Assembly: GCF_026239735.1 (NCBI RefSeq) | Contig: NZ_JAPIVT010000001.1 | Location: 558,001 to 622,000, forward strand | Source: Pedobacter sp. MC2016-05 | Lineage (GTDB): Bacteria > Bacteroidota > Bacteroidia > Sphingobacteriales > Sphingobacteriaceae | Direction of reading: 5' to 3' | DNA: 64,000 bases | Shown here: positions 46,143 to 54,178 of the stretch, in pieces | Numbering within the stretch: the stretch's first letter is position 1 | How the letters are laid out: every line of letters begins with the position of its first letter | Program-made: the position numbers and the translations under genes | The notes under the pieces: generated by a model | Told to the model about the DNA's origin: nothing | What the model saw: only the letters and a program-made list of their open reading frames with translations | Database searches by the model: none

Positions 46143-46940
46143 ATGTCAAAAAATAATTTCGAGAATGTTTCTTTGTTGATCACTCATTACAACAGATCAT
46201 CCTCTTTATTAAGATTACTCAACAAGCTGCAGGAACTGGAAATTGCTTTTGGGGAAATAATTGTTTCTGATGATTGCAGTAAGCCGGATCACCTTGCCAA
46301 ATTAAGGCAGATGGAAACCGAATATGGTTTTAAATTAGTGACTACGCCCATCAATAGGGGGCTGGGTAATAATATAAACAAAGGGCAGGATTTAGCGAGT
46401 AAAGATTACACATTGTATGTACAGGAGGATTTCGTGCCTACAGAATCATTCGCCCAGCATTTCATCGATGCAGTGTCTCTTATGGATAACCATGCGGATT
46501 TGGACATTGCCCGCTTTTATGGCTATGTCCGGTATCCCTATAGCAAGCCATTTGAAAAGGGATACCGTTTGATGGATTTCAAGTTCTATTATCCCGGATA
46601 CTTGAAGTTTTATGTGTATAGCGATCATCCTCATTTGAGGAGGCGTAATTTCTTTGAGAAGTTTGGCCGCTATAAGGAGGGAGTTAATGTGGATTTGAGT
46701 GAATACAATATGTGTCTGGCCTTTCTGAAAAATGGTGGAAAGGGCTTTTTTTATCCAGAAATAAGTTCGCTCTTTCTCCAACTCAACAATTCACAGGAGC
46801 CTAGTACTGCATCTTTTAGAAAAGATTGGAAACTAAGCCAGAATTGGTTTGTCCGGGCTATGAGAGGAGTATATTTACAATATAAAACCCTGAAATTTCA
46901 TAAAGACTATTTAAGATACCCTGTTAAAAAGGTAGACTAA
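46143..46940 (+). CDS. Glycosyltransferase family 2, paralogue A
   Basis: A 265-residue GT-A enzyme. SLLITHYNRSSSLLRLL and IIVSDDCSKPDHL are the nucleotide-sugar motifs, LYVQEDFVPTESF the metal site and YSDHPHLRRRNFFEKFGRYKEG a conserved acceptor-side block. It is about half identical by eye to the protein at 48070-48858, and the two share these blocks in the same order, so they are duplicates. Its last 4 bases overlap the tail of the opposing 331-residue gene. The upstream 163-base gap shows no clear promoter. Confidence 0.85.
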   Translation: MSKNNFENVSLLITHYNRSSSLLRLLNKLQELEIAFGEIIVSDDCSKPDHLAKLRQMETEYGFKLVTTPINRGLGNNINKGQDLASKDYTLYVQEDFVPTESFAQHFIDAVSLMDNHADLDIARFYGYVRYPYSKPFEKGYRLMDFKFYYPGYLKFYVYSDHPHLRRRNFFEKFGRYKEGVNVDLSEYNMCLAFLKNGGKGFFYPEISSLFLQLNNSQEPSTASFRKDWKLSQNWFVRAMRGVYLQYKTLKFHKDYLRYPVKKVD

Positions 46941-47932
46941 TCGAACACCGCGTCCAGCCATTTTTCAATGGAATAGTTCTGATGAGCAAATGTTTTGGGC
47001 GCTAGAAAATCTTTATCAATATGGATTTTATGTGGATCAAATATTCTGATCTGCTCGGGGTTAAACCCTGGCTCCCGGACAATATATTCATTTGTGGTTA
47101 ACAGTTTTTTTCCTGCACCCAAGGCATCCAGGGATCGGGTAGTGATTCCGGTTTGTGCAGGATTGGTGTAGTCTATGATGATATTCGCCTGTTTAAATAA
47201 TCTATAGTATTCCTGTTGATCCAGCTTACTAAAGGAGAGTATACTGGCATCGAGCGCTTTGCCAGATAGTTTTTCTTTTAAAAAATATTTGATACTGATG
47301 GCGAGGTGGACTTTGAGTTTAATTCCATGTGTTTTACAGTAACGGATCAATTTTTTTACGAATTCATATCTTACGTGAGAATACCCGCCAACAAAAAAAA
47401 GATCAAACTTTGGAATTTCTGTGGAGACTACTTTAAATTCATCAGTATGGAAAGTGGGCAGGTTTTCCAGATGAAGCATTTCCGAGTCCTTGTAGTCAAA
47501 GGTTTTGGTCACATCAAACCATGGGATCATGTGGCGATAGTCACATTCCCAGTTATAAATGCTGTCCCACTGATAAAGGATGGTTTTAAGATCAGGTAGT
47601 CTTTCTTTTAGGGTTTTTACAAACCATTCTTCCATCTTATAGCCGCCTATTACAAACAAATAGTCGAAAGCGAGCGGTCCAATCTTTCTGATGACTTCCA
47701 TGTAATGCAGATCCTGGATTTTGTTTGCATAACCTGGGAAGAAGTTTTTGGCAAGTGCGTATTTTAATGAGGTATCCCTCTCGTAAAAAAAGGTTACCTC
47801 AGCACCCAAGGATTCCATTTTTTTTTTGATTTCTTCCGTGTAGTGATAAAACTTAACACCAATAAAGAGAATTCGCTTGCCCTTCATTTTTTTCTCAAAA
47901 GAGGTTATTTGTTTACTTATCAGCTTCGGCAT
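46937..47932 (-). CDS. GT-B-like/CgeB-type protein
   Basis: A 331-residue protein. The start may also be a Met 15 residues later (MKGKRILFIGVKFYHY), where the Rossmann strand begins. The second half has FDLFFVGGYSHVRYEFVKKL, a strand-Gly-loop of GT1-like enzymes, and TTRSLDALGAGKKLLTTNEYI, which matches the nucleotide-sugar site of CgeB-type proteins. It has no signal peptide. It sits convergent to one GT2 copy and divergent from the other, so it separates the paralogue pair. A glycosyltransferase function is probable. Confidence 0.7.
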   Translation of the reverse strand: MPKLISKQITSFEKKMKGKRILFIGVKFYHYTEEIKKKMESLGAEVTFFYERDTSLKYALAKNFFPGYANKIQDLHYMEVIRKIGPLAFDYLFVIGGYKMEEWFVKTLKERLPDLKTILYQWDSIYNWECDYRHMIPWFDVTKTFDYKDSEMLHLENLPTFHTDEFKVVSTEIPKFDLFFVGGYSHVRYEFVKKLIRYCKTHGIKLKVHLAISIKYFLKEKLSGKALDASILSFSKLDQQEYYRLFKQANIIIDYTNPAQTGITTRSLDALGAGKKLLTTNEYIVREPGFNPEQIRIFDPHKIHIDKDFLAPKTFAHQNYSIEKWLDAVFD

Positions 47933-48069
47933 ATTAGAAAAAAGTCCAGGATCCTAAGTTAATTATTCCCAGCATGGATTTATTGAATGTAACAATAGTT
48001 TTTTATTGTTAGTTTAGCAATTTATAATCTTGAATATCTTTTGTTGTTAAATATAAGTTAAAAGTTTTG

Positions 48070-48858
48070 ATGAGCACTGGGCACCACTTTAATAATATAG
48101 CACTATTAATCACCCACTTTAATAGAAGTACCTCGCTAGAGCGGTTATTGGCATCCTTTGAAAGACAGAATATAACTTTCAGTGAGGTCATTGTTTCAGA
48201 TGATGCAAGCAATAAGGTGCATTCTCAAAAACTGATCGAGCTTAAACAAAAATATGGGTTCACATTAGTCTCAACACCTGTGAACAAGGGATTAGGGAAT
48301 AATCTAAATAAAGGGCAATCGGCAGTGAATAGCCCCTACACCCTGTATGTTCAGGAAGACTTTGTGCCCACAGATAAGTTTTTGGGCCATTTCCTAGATG
48401 CAGTTTCCATATTGGAAGAAGAGAAAGGTATTGATATCGCCCGCTTTTATGCCTATGCGCCATATCCTTATTTAAAACCCTACAAGAATGGGTTTTCGGA
48501 GATGGTCTACAAACCATATTTTCTGGATAAAAATAAGATCTATAATTATAGCGATCATCCACATTTAAGAAGGAACACCTTTTTTGACCGGTTTGGAAAA
48601 TATACTGAAGGAATCAAGTCAGATAAAACCGAGTACCAAATGTGTTTATCCTTTATTCAAAATAAGGGAAAGGCGATTTTTTTCGACGACTATAAGAGCT
48701 TATTCATCCAAGAAAACTCTTCTGCTGAACCAAGTACGGTGCAGAGATCCGATTGGAAACAGAGTAACAATTGGATAATGTCTCTAGTGCGGTTGGTATA
48801 CAGGCAGATTAAATATAACTATGATCTACACGTCGAGCGAAAGTTCAAGCGGGGGTAA
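48070..48858 (+). CDS. Glycosyltransferase family 2, paralogue B
   Basis: A 262-residue GT-A enzyme from the ATG (a TTG lies one codon earlier). ALLITHFNRSTSLERLL, VIVSDDASNKVHS, LYVQEDFVPTDKF and YSDHPHLRRNTFFDRFGKYTEG match the paralogue at 46143-46940 block by block. The two have diverged most in the C-terminal third and around residues 145-175, which usually select the acceptor, so they may act on successive positions. In the 137-base divergent gap upstream there is a TAACAATA/TATTGTTA hairpin (47990-48011). Confidence 0.85.
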   Translation: MSTGHHFNNIALLITHFNRSTSLERLLASFERQNITFSEVIVSDDASNKVHSQKLIELKQKYGFTLVSTPVNKGLGNNLNKGQSAVNSPYTLYVQEDFVPTDKFLGHFLDAVSILEEEKGIDIARFYAYAPYPYLKPYKNGFSEMVYKPYFLDKNKIYNYSDHPHLRRNTFFDRFGKYTEGIKSDKTEYQMCLSFIQNKGKAIFFDDYKSLFIQENSSAEPSTVQRSDWKQSNNWIMSLVRLVYRQIKYNYDLHVERKFKRG

Positions 48859-49001
48859 TACGCCTGGTTGTATTTTTTTATCGGCCCCTTTGAGCATGCT
48901 GATCTTAGGGTACCTTTTAAAGCGCGCTGTCTACAAAAACGCCTACACTGGTACTTAACGCATTTATCGCAATGAGATTTGGGTGGAGAAAAACGCTTTT
49001 G

Positions 49002-49038
49002 AAAAAAAGAGGGCTACAACACTCCTGTTATAACCCTC
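49002..49038 (-). terminator. Rho-independent terminator of the candidate small RNA
   Basis: On the - strand, GAGGGTTATAAC (49038-49027), a 6-base loop and GTTGTAGCCCTC (49020-49009) form a 12-bp stem with two G-U pairs, followed by seven T (49008-49002). Confidence 0.65.
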
Positions 49039-49088
49039 ATAATTAACGCTCTCAATCGTTGGATTGATGTAAGGCTCTCACCCCTCAC
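49002..49088 (-). ncRNA. Candidate small RNA of about 87 nt
   Basis: Reading the - strand, the -7 box TACCTTTG at 49100-49093 would start transcription near 49088. The product contains a CAATC-loop-GATTG hairpin (49066-49053) and ends in a 12-bp stem plus seven U. The terminal stem is perfect only as RNA from the - strand, because the two weak positions are G-U pairs there but A-C mismatches on the + strand. That asymmetry argues for the - strand as the template of a real transcript. No open frame of note lies inside it, and no gene follows on this strand for a kilobase. The family is unknown; a 6S-like RNA of Bacteroidota is one possibility to test. Confidence 0.45.
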
Positions 49089-49092
49089 GATG

Positions 49093-49100
49093 CAAAGGTA
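49093..49100 (-). promoter_or_regulatory. -7 promoter element
   Basis: TACCTTTG on the - strand matches the Bacteroidota consensus TAnnTTTG exactly. The -33 TTTG at the usual 19-base distance is missing, so activation by a regulator, perhaps through the palindrome at 49129-49145, may be needed. Confidence 0.45.
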
Positions 49101-49128
49101 TAATAAATATTTAAAAAGAGGTGATCTT

Positions 49129-49145
49129 AGTGTATTTTATACACT
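49129..49145. promoter_or_regulatory. 17-bp palindrome, possible operator
   Basis: AGTGTAT and ATACACT are perfect 7-base arms around a TTT centre. The site lies about 30 bases upstream of the -7 box of the candidate small RNA, where an activator would bind. It is also about 230 bases before the GT2 gene on the + strand. Confidence 0.35.
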
Positions 49146-49377
49146 TTGTTTTTAGATGGTCACTTTAACTTAGAAAACAATCACTATCCTAGTGAAGAAG
49201 ATGCCTATTGAGTTGTTATGATGGCTATTCTTTAGTATTGGCGCGCTTGAGTTTAAAGGATTTTTATGGCTATAAACTTATAGTCATAAAGAATCCAGAA
49301 TTTATCCAATATTTATGGTTATGTATTAACTTTATAGCGGCAAATTTTGATCATGCCGCAAACAACTATCAAAACAG

Positions 49378-50322
49378 GTGAGAGAAAATCAGATTATCGA
49401 CAATAAGCCAAAGACACAAAAACTGGTTTCCATCATTAGTGTGAACTACAACCAACCTTCGGTAACAGAAGCACTTCTCCAATCGATATTTGAAACCAAT
49501 ACCTATCCTGATATTGAAGTTATTATTGTTGATAACGCCAGTAATGAAAATCCAGTTGAAAAATGGAAGATCGACTACCCTGAAGTTGTTTTTATCCGTT
49601 CGCAGGTAAATTTGGGTTTTGCAGGCGGTAATAATATAGGTATTAGGGCATCTAAAGGGGATTTTGTATTTTTAGTGAATAATGATACAGAATTTAGTGC
49701 TGGGCTGATTCAGACATTGGTTAATACTTTTGATGAATTTCCAGATACCGGAATAGTATGTCCTAAAATCAACTATTTTGATCAAAAAGACCTCATCCAG
49801 TATCTAGGATACACCGAGCTGCACCCCATCACGGCAAGAAACAAGTGTATCGGACAATACGAGCTTGATCGGGGGCAATTTGATAACCAAACCTATATCA
49901 CTGCATTTGCGCACGGGGCCGCAATGCTTGTTTCCAGAAAGGCGATAGTTGATGTAGGTCTGATGGATGAAATTTTCTTTCTTTATTATGAGGAATTTGA
50001 TTGGTGTTTGCGTTTTCAGCATGCCCGATATCAAATCAGGGTAAACAGCAATGTGGTAATCTTTCATAAGGAATCTATATCAGTAGGGTCTGACAGTTCC
50101 CTGAAAAATTACTATATGACCAGAAATCGAATTTTATTGATGAGAAGACACGCCAGCTTCCTTCAACTCGTTTTGTTTTATCTATATTTCACCTTTTTAG
50201 TTTTCCCCCGAAATATTATTCAGTATGCGCTGAAAAGGCGCTTTGACAAAATACGGGCTACACTTAAGGCTATCGCTTGGAATTTCAGCAACAGTAGTAA
50301 TATCATGCCTCCTCATCTCTAA
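49378..50322 (+). CDS. Glycosyltransferase family 2 (WbbL/rhamnosyltransferase-like)
   Basis: A 314-residue GT-A enzyme. SIISVNYNQPSVTEALLQSIF, VIIVDNASNENPVE, NLGFAGGNNIGIRAS, FLVNNDTEFS and FFLYYEEFDWCLRFQHARY are the standard blocks of the WbbL/rhamnosyltransferase group. A C-terminal hydrophobic helix (about 265-285) may anchor it. The start is GTG: the only nearby ATG is out of frame, and an in-frame stop lies 30 bases upstream. The next gene's preferred ATG is 4 bases after its stop. Confidence 0.88.
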   Translation: MRENQIIDNKPKTQKLVSIISVNYNQPSVTEALLQSIFETNTYPDIEVIIVDNASNENPVEKWKIDYPEVVFIRSQVNLGFAGGNNIGIRASKGDFVFLVNNDTEFSAGLIQTLVNTFDEFPDTGIVCPKINYFDQKDLIQYLGYTELHPITARNKCIGQYELDRGQFDNQTYITAFAHGAAMLVSRKAIVDVGLMDEIFFLYYEEFDWCLRFQHARYQIRVNSNVVIFHKESISVGSDSSLKNYYMTRNRILLMRRHASFLQLVLFYLYFTFLVFPRNIIQYALKRRFDKIRATLKAIAWNFSNSSNIMPPHL

Positions 50323-50326
50323 TTAT

Positions 50327-51493
50327 ATGGACTTTATCCTGATTTTTTCTCTCATCATTGTTTTTTATACCTATATCGGGTATGGTATATTAATCTATTT
50401 TATGGTGAAATTTAAACGAATATTTTTCAAACAGCCTATCATAGAATATGCTTACGAAGAATTGCCTAGCTGCACCTTGATCGTGGCGGCTTATAACGAG
50501 GAGGGTTTCATCGAAGAAAAAATTAAGGATACATTAAAGCTAAGTTATCCGCCCGATAAGTTGAAGCTGATATTTGTCACAGACGGCTCAACCGATCGAA
50601 CGCCGTTTATTGTCTCCCAATCTCCGCAGATCACCTTGTTGCATTCTGCTGAAAGAAATGGCAAAATTGCTGCTGTGCATCGTGCAATGGAACATGTCAA
50701 AAGCTCGGTTGTGGTATTTACAGATGCAAACACTTACCTTCATCAGGATTCCCTTATTGAGCTTTGTAAACACTTTGCAGACGATAGTGTTGGCGGAGTG
50801 GCCGGTGAGAAAAAAATCTTTTCTGATGCCCATGCTGACGCCACTGCAGGAGAGGGGATTTATTGGAAATACGAATCAAAATTAAAAGCTTGGGACGCTG
50901 AGCTTTACACGGTTGTCGGCGCTGCGGGAGAGCTTTTCAGTATCCGTACCGCTTTGTATTCGCCTGTTCCAAAGGAGAGCATACTGGATGACTTTATGAT
51001 ATCAATGGGGATTGCAGAAAGGGGTTTCAAAATCAAGTATGAGCCAAAGGCCTTTGCCCAAGAAACATCATCAGTGAATATAAAGGAGGAACTTAAGCGT
51101 AAGATCCGAATAGCGGCAGGAGGGTTTCAATCGATTATATGGTTAAAATCCATCTTAGTTCCTTTCAAAAATCCAGTGCTTACTTTTCAGTATGTGAGTC
51201 ACCGGGTGCTAAGGTGGACACTTACTCCTCTGGCATTAATTGTTGCTTTCTTTAGTAATTTATATGTGTTATTTATAATAAACGAAGATTTTTATATTAT
51301 ACTTTTTATCCTCCAATGTTTATTCTATCTATCAGCACTTATGGGCATGTGGATGGAAAGAAAACAGGTCAGACTAAAGGTGTTATTTGTGCCTTATTAT
51401 TTTTGTCTGATGAACTATGCGATCATTGCGGGGGGGCTACGGTACTTTAGGGGACATCAATCGGCAATCTGGGAGAAATCTGCCAGAAAATAA
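50327..51493 (+). CDS. Membrane glycosyltransferase family 2 (synthase-like)
   Basis: A 388-residue protein from the ATG that starts the first membrane helix (MDFILIFSLIIVFYTYIGYG); a longer frame overlaps the upstream gene and is not needed. The catalytic region has TLIVAAYNEEGFIEEKI, FVTDGSTDRTPF, VVFTDANTYLHQDSL (DxD), ILDDFMISMGI (the TED-like base) and KIRIAAGGFQ in place of QxxRW. Three or four helices close the protein. This is the cellulose-synthase/PgaC superfamily layout. It is probably co-expressed with the WbbL-like gene 4 bases upstream. Confidence 0.85.
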   Translation: MDFILIFSLIIVFYTYIGYGILIYFMVKFKRIFFKQPIIEYAYEELPSCTLIVAAYNEEGFIEEKIKDTLKLSYPPDKLKLIFVTDGSTDRTPFIVSQSPQITLLHSAERNGKIAAVHRAMEHVKSSVVVFTDANTYLHQDSLIELCKHFADDSVGGVAGEKKIFSDAHADATAGEGIYWKYESKLKAWDAELYTVVGAAGELFSIRTALYSPVPKESILDDFMISMGIAERGFKIKYEPKAFAQETSSVNIKEELKRKIRIAAGGFQSIIWLKSILVPFKNPVLTFQYVSHRVLRWTLTPLALIVAFFSNLYVLFIINEDFYIILFILQCLFYLSALMGMWMERKQVRLKVLFVPYYFCLMNYAIIAGGLRYFRGHQSAIWEKSARK

Positions 51494-51807
51494 AGGCCTT
51501 CATCTGTCAATAGAATGTTTAAGCATCGCCTATAAGAACTAATTTATATCAATCAGAATCGGTTTGAAAAATGGAAGATGTGATGCCGTTTCCAGCTCGG
51601 TGAATGTGAATATTATGTTATATTATAGTTAAATTTAGTGTTCTGTTTTTTCTACACCCGGCTAGATTTCTGGATTTAATTTGGACAAAACTTCTTATTA
51701 TCTTTCGAAAGGGCAAGATTTTCGCCGAAAGTTTAATATCTGGGATATCATTAACACTCATAGTCACGCCTTTCTAATTAGGTTTTAATATCCCACATTA
51801 TATTTAA
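51494..51807 (+). other. Spacer before the tiny gene pair
   Basis: No coding frame is recognised. TGGGATAT (51741-51748) and ATATCCCA (51788-51795) form a spaced 8-bp inverted repeat shortly before the first tiny gene, which may be part of its leader. Nothing else stands out. Confidence 0.4.
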
Positions 51808-51897
51808 ATGAAAACAAAACTTAAGGGAGTGATGTTGTTCATTGGCTCAATTTTTGTTTTGTTGGTGGGAATGATTTTTTTGACCAAATATTTATGA
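51808..51897 (+). CDS. 29-residue single-span membrane peptide
   Basis: ATG to TGA gives MKTKLKG, a hydrophobic helix of about 20 residues (VMLFIGSIFVLLVGMIFL) and TKYL. The basic N-terminus and single helix suggest a peptide in the inner membrane with its start in the cytoplasm. Its stop overlaps the ATG of the next frame by 4 bases (ATGA), the arrangement seen in coupled genes. I know of no family. Its small size means its reality rests on the coupling and the composition. Confidence 0.5.
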   Translation: MKTKLKGVMLFIGSIFVLLVGMIFLTKYL

Positions 51898-52061
51898 GCT
51901 ATCAGGATTACAGTTGCAGGAAGTGTGGAACCTCATTTCACTATCAGGTTCCTCGGCCAAGACTATTCAAAATCTTTTTTGGCATTTTGCCTATTAGGAT
52001 TTATTGGTGCCCGAAATGTGTGACTAACCGATACGTGTGGACCTCAACAAAAGAGGTTTAA
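51894..52061 (+). CDS. 55-residue zinc-ribbon protein
   Basis: The frame begins MSYQDYSCRKCGTSFHY and has two CxxC pairs, C8-C11 and C39-C42 (YWCPKC), separated by a hydrophobic-basic middle (RLFKIFFGILPIRIYW). Two such knuckles bind one zinc ion in zinc-ribbon proteins. The overlap with the 29-residue membrane peptide by ATGA strongly suggests both are translated from one message. No family is recognised and no partner is known. A link to the polysaccharide genes on either side is only positional. Confidence 0.6.
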   Translation: MSYQDYSCRKCGTSFHYQVPRPRLFKIFFGILPIRIYWCPKCVTNRYVWTSTKEV

Positions 52062-52219
52062 TTTGCTGTTTTGGCTCAATGGAGATATACAAGATTCGAT
52101 TTCATTCAATTCGTTGAGAAAACTTGCTTTATTGCCCATTAATTCCTTTAACCACCTGTTATAGTAGCTTAAAATGTTTCTCATTTACAGCTCCCCGTAT
52201 AATTACATTTACTGCAATT

Positions 52220-52324
52220 AGAAAAGGTGATGGACTCATCGGTGAATAGTGGTAACTAGATTTTTTGAGCAAGAGATCAAATGGGAACTCCATCTCATAT
52301 TCCTTTCAAAATTTCACCTTTTCT
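52220..52324. repeat. Spaced 11-bp inverted repeat
   Basis: The arms at 52220-52230 and 52314-52324 are perfect complements. The 83-base interior has no frame of interest. It could be the ends of a tiny mobile remnant, an RNA structure or chance; I saw no flanking duplication. Confidence 0.4.
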
Positions 52325-52510
52325 CATTTATTAAGGACAAAGGATAGGAATTTATAGGTTTTACTGCTAAATATCCGAAGATTCTGAGAATATATCTTTG
52401 CCTCACTAAATAGAAAGCGTATTATTATCTTAACTCACTTCTTTAGGTTGATTTTGATTGATTCCGGTTTGCAGGGTAGTGCATGAGTAAAGTTAACAGC
52501 TAATAATTTG

Positions 52511-52518
52511 TATATTTG
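52511..52518 (+). promoter_or_regulatory. Candidate -7 element for the wzi pair
   Basis: TATATTTG fits TAnnTTTG, 71 bases before the first wzi ATG. The -33 TTTG is not at the usual distance, so the call is weak. Confidence 0.3.
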
Positions 52519-52589
52519 TTTAATATCGTTGATCAGATTAATCCCATCATTACCCATTATAAGGATCATTTTTATACAGTCAAAAATAA

Positions 52590-54173
52590 ATGAAGAATTA
52601 TTTTAAAGCTAAGTCAAGGCTGTGGAAATTGTACCTTTTGGCGGGTATGCTTTCTATCTCCGTTTTTCAGCAGGAAGTTCAGGCGCAAACGCTAAGTCTT
52701 GATCTTTTAGGAAATATAGAGAGTTACTATCGGAGAAAACAATTATCAGGAGATGATACAAGTGGTCTTTCATTTCTCATTAAGCCCATTAGTCTCCAAT
52801 CAAATAATGAATTCAATAGATTGCTTCTTCAAAACAGCACAGGCAAAGTTTCGCTTTACCTTCTTCCTTTAACCGTTCAGCAGCAATACAATTCGCATCA
52901 TCCCTACGGTATGAATGATAATGCAATGATTCAGTCAAAGGGCTACCAGGCAATTATTTCAGCAGGGGTATATTTCAAAGCCGGCCCATTGAGCATTCAA
53001 TTGCGACCCGATTTTGTTTATGCGGCCAACAAAAATTTTGATCAGCTCGAAAAAGTTGATAACCATATATATTATGCCTATCCAGAACTGGTTTATAACA
53101 GAATAGATTTGCCATCCAGATTTAGTGATGGAACTTACCAGCAGGCGAGCTGGGGTCAAAGTAGTATAAGGCTTAATTTCGATCCTGTTTCTTTTGGCTT
53201 ATCTAACGAAAACCTATGGTGGGGTCCGGGAAGAAAAAACTCGCTGCTCATGAGCAATAATGCTCCAGGGTTTAAGCACCTTACTTTAAATACAACCAGG
53301 CCAGTAGATGTCAAAATTGGTAAGGTGGAAGCTCAGGTGATTGCGGGGAGGTTGGAAAATTCCGGTGTGGCTATTCCTTCTCCGGAGACTCCTTCGAAGT
53401 TTTTAGTTAAACCGGACAATTGGCGTTCCATAGCAGGCATTGTGTTCACCTATCAACCTAAATGGGTGCCGGGATTATATCTGGGATTTGACAGGACTGC
53501 AGTAGCCTACCAAAGTGCGGCGGATAGCGCTATCATTTTTTCCTCCTGGTTTGGCCGTTTTCTATTGCCCGAAAGCCATGCAGAGGTATATTTTCAGATT
53601 GGGAAAAATCGGCATACCCCTGTTGATGGACAGGGTAGACTTTCTTCGACCGCTTATATAGCTGGTTTTAGTAAACTCGTGCCCTTACGGGCCGAGGATC
53701 AATATATACAGGTAGATGTGGAATTCACTCAATTGGAAAGATCGAGATCCAGAGGCGTCAAAGATAAACCTGCATGGTATACTGATGTGGCAATAATGCA
53801 TGGTTATACCAATGATGGACAGGTGATTGGGGCAGGTGTAGGTCCTGGTGGTAGTATGCAGAGTCTGGACTTGAGTTGGGTGAAGGGCGTTAAGCAGATT
53901 GGCCTTGGGTTCGAAAGGATCGCCAATAATAATGATTTTTTTTACAGTGCTGGAAAACCGGTTGCTGATCCCAGAAGACACTGGGTTGACCTTGCGCTAA
54001 AAGGAAATTTTAGCTGGAATTTCAATAGGTTAATTGTTAACGCGGAATTTGCAGTCGTCAAATCACTCAATTATCAATGGCAATATGTAGATGATGGGAG
54101 CTTCTACTGGGATGTACCCAAAATTGATGTCGCAAATTTTCATTCAAAGATTGGTTTAATGTATAGCTTTTAA
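52590..54173 (+). CDS. wzi: Capsule assembly protein, Wzi family (first copy)
   Basis: A 527-residue outer-membrane beta-barrel protein with a long signal peptide (ending near QAQ at residue 33). The family block FDPVSFGLSNENLWWGPGRKNSLLMSNNAPGF is at about residues 202-232, preceded by SIQLRPDFVYAANKNF and a WGQSSIRL strand. Wzi proteins bind the capsule polymer and hold it to the cell surface. A paralogue follows 5 bases after its stop, so the two are co-transcribed, just ahead of the Wza/Wzc genes whose product they probably bind. Confidence 0.88.
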   Translation: MKNYFKAKSRLWKLYLLAGMLSISVFQQEVQAQTLSLDLLGNIESYYRRKQLSGDDTSGLSFLIKPISLQSNNEFNRLLLQNSTGKVSLYLLPLTVQQQYNSHHPYGMNDNAMIQSKGYQAIISAGVYFKAGPLSIQLRPDFVYAANKNFDQLEKVDNHIYYAYPELVYNRIDLPSRFSDGTYQQASWGQSSIRLNFDPVSFGLSNENLWWGPGRKNSLLMSNNAPGFKHLTLNTTRPVDVKIGKVEAQVIAGRLENSGVAIPSPETPSKFLVKPDNWRSIAGIVFTYQPKWVPGLYLGFDRTAVAYQSAADSAIIFSSWFGRFLLPESHAEVYFQIGKNRHTPVDGQGRLSSTAYIAGFSKLVPLRAEDQYIQVDVEFTQLERSRSRGVKDKPAWYTDVAIMHGYTNDGQVIGAGVGPGGSMQSLDLSWVKGVKQIGLGFERIANNNDFFYSAGKPVADPRRHWVDLALKGNFSWNFNRLIVNAEFAVVKSLNYQWQYVDDGSFYWDVPKIDVANFHSKIGLMYSF

Positions 54174-54178
54174 CGTAT

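Larger units (their letters stand above)
48859..49377. other. Half-kilobase spacer holding a probable small RNA
   Basis: No protein gene is visible. On the - strand the segment 49002-49100 has a promoter box, two hairpins and a T-rich terminator, all listed separately. A 17-bp palindrome lies at 49129-49145. On the + strand I could not find a convincing promoter for the GTG-start GT2 gene that follows. Confidence 0.5.
52062..52589 (+). other. Spacer upstream of the wzi pair
   Basis: There is no recognisable gene. An 11-bp perfect inverted repeat, AGAAAAGGTGA (52220-52230) and TCACCTTTTCT (52314-52324), is spaced by 83 bases. A candidate -7 element is listed at 52511-52518. Confidence 0.4.

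Noticed and set aside
47990..48011. TAACAATA/TATTGTTA hairpin as a terminator
   Set aside because: It lies between divergent gene starts, where no transcript should end; an operator role is possible but unsupported.
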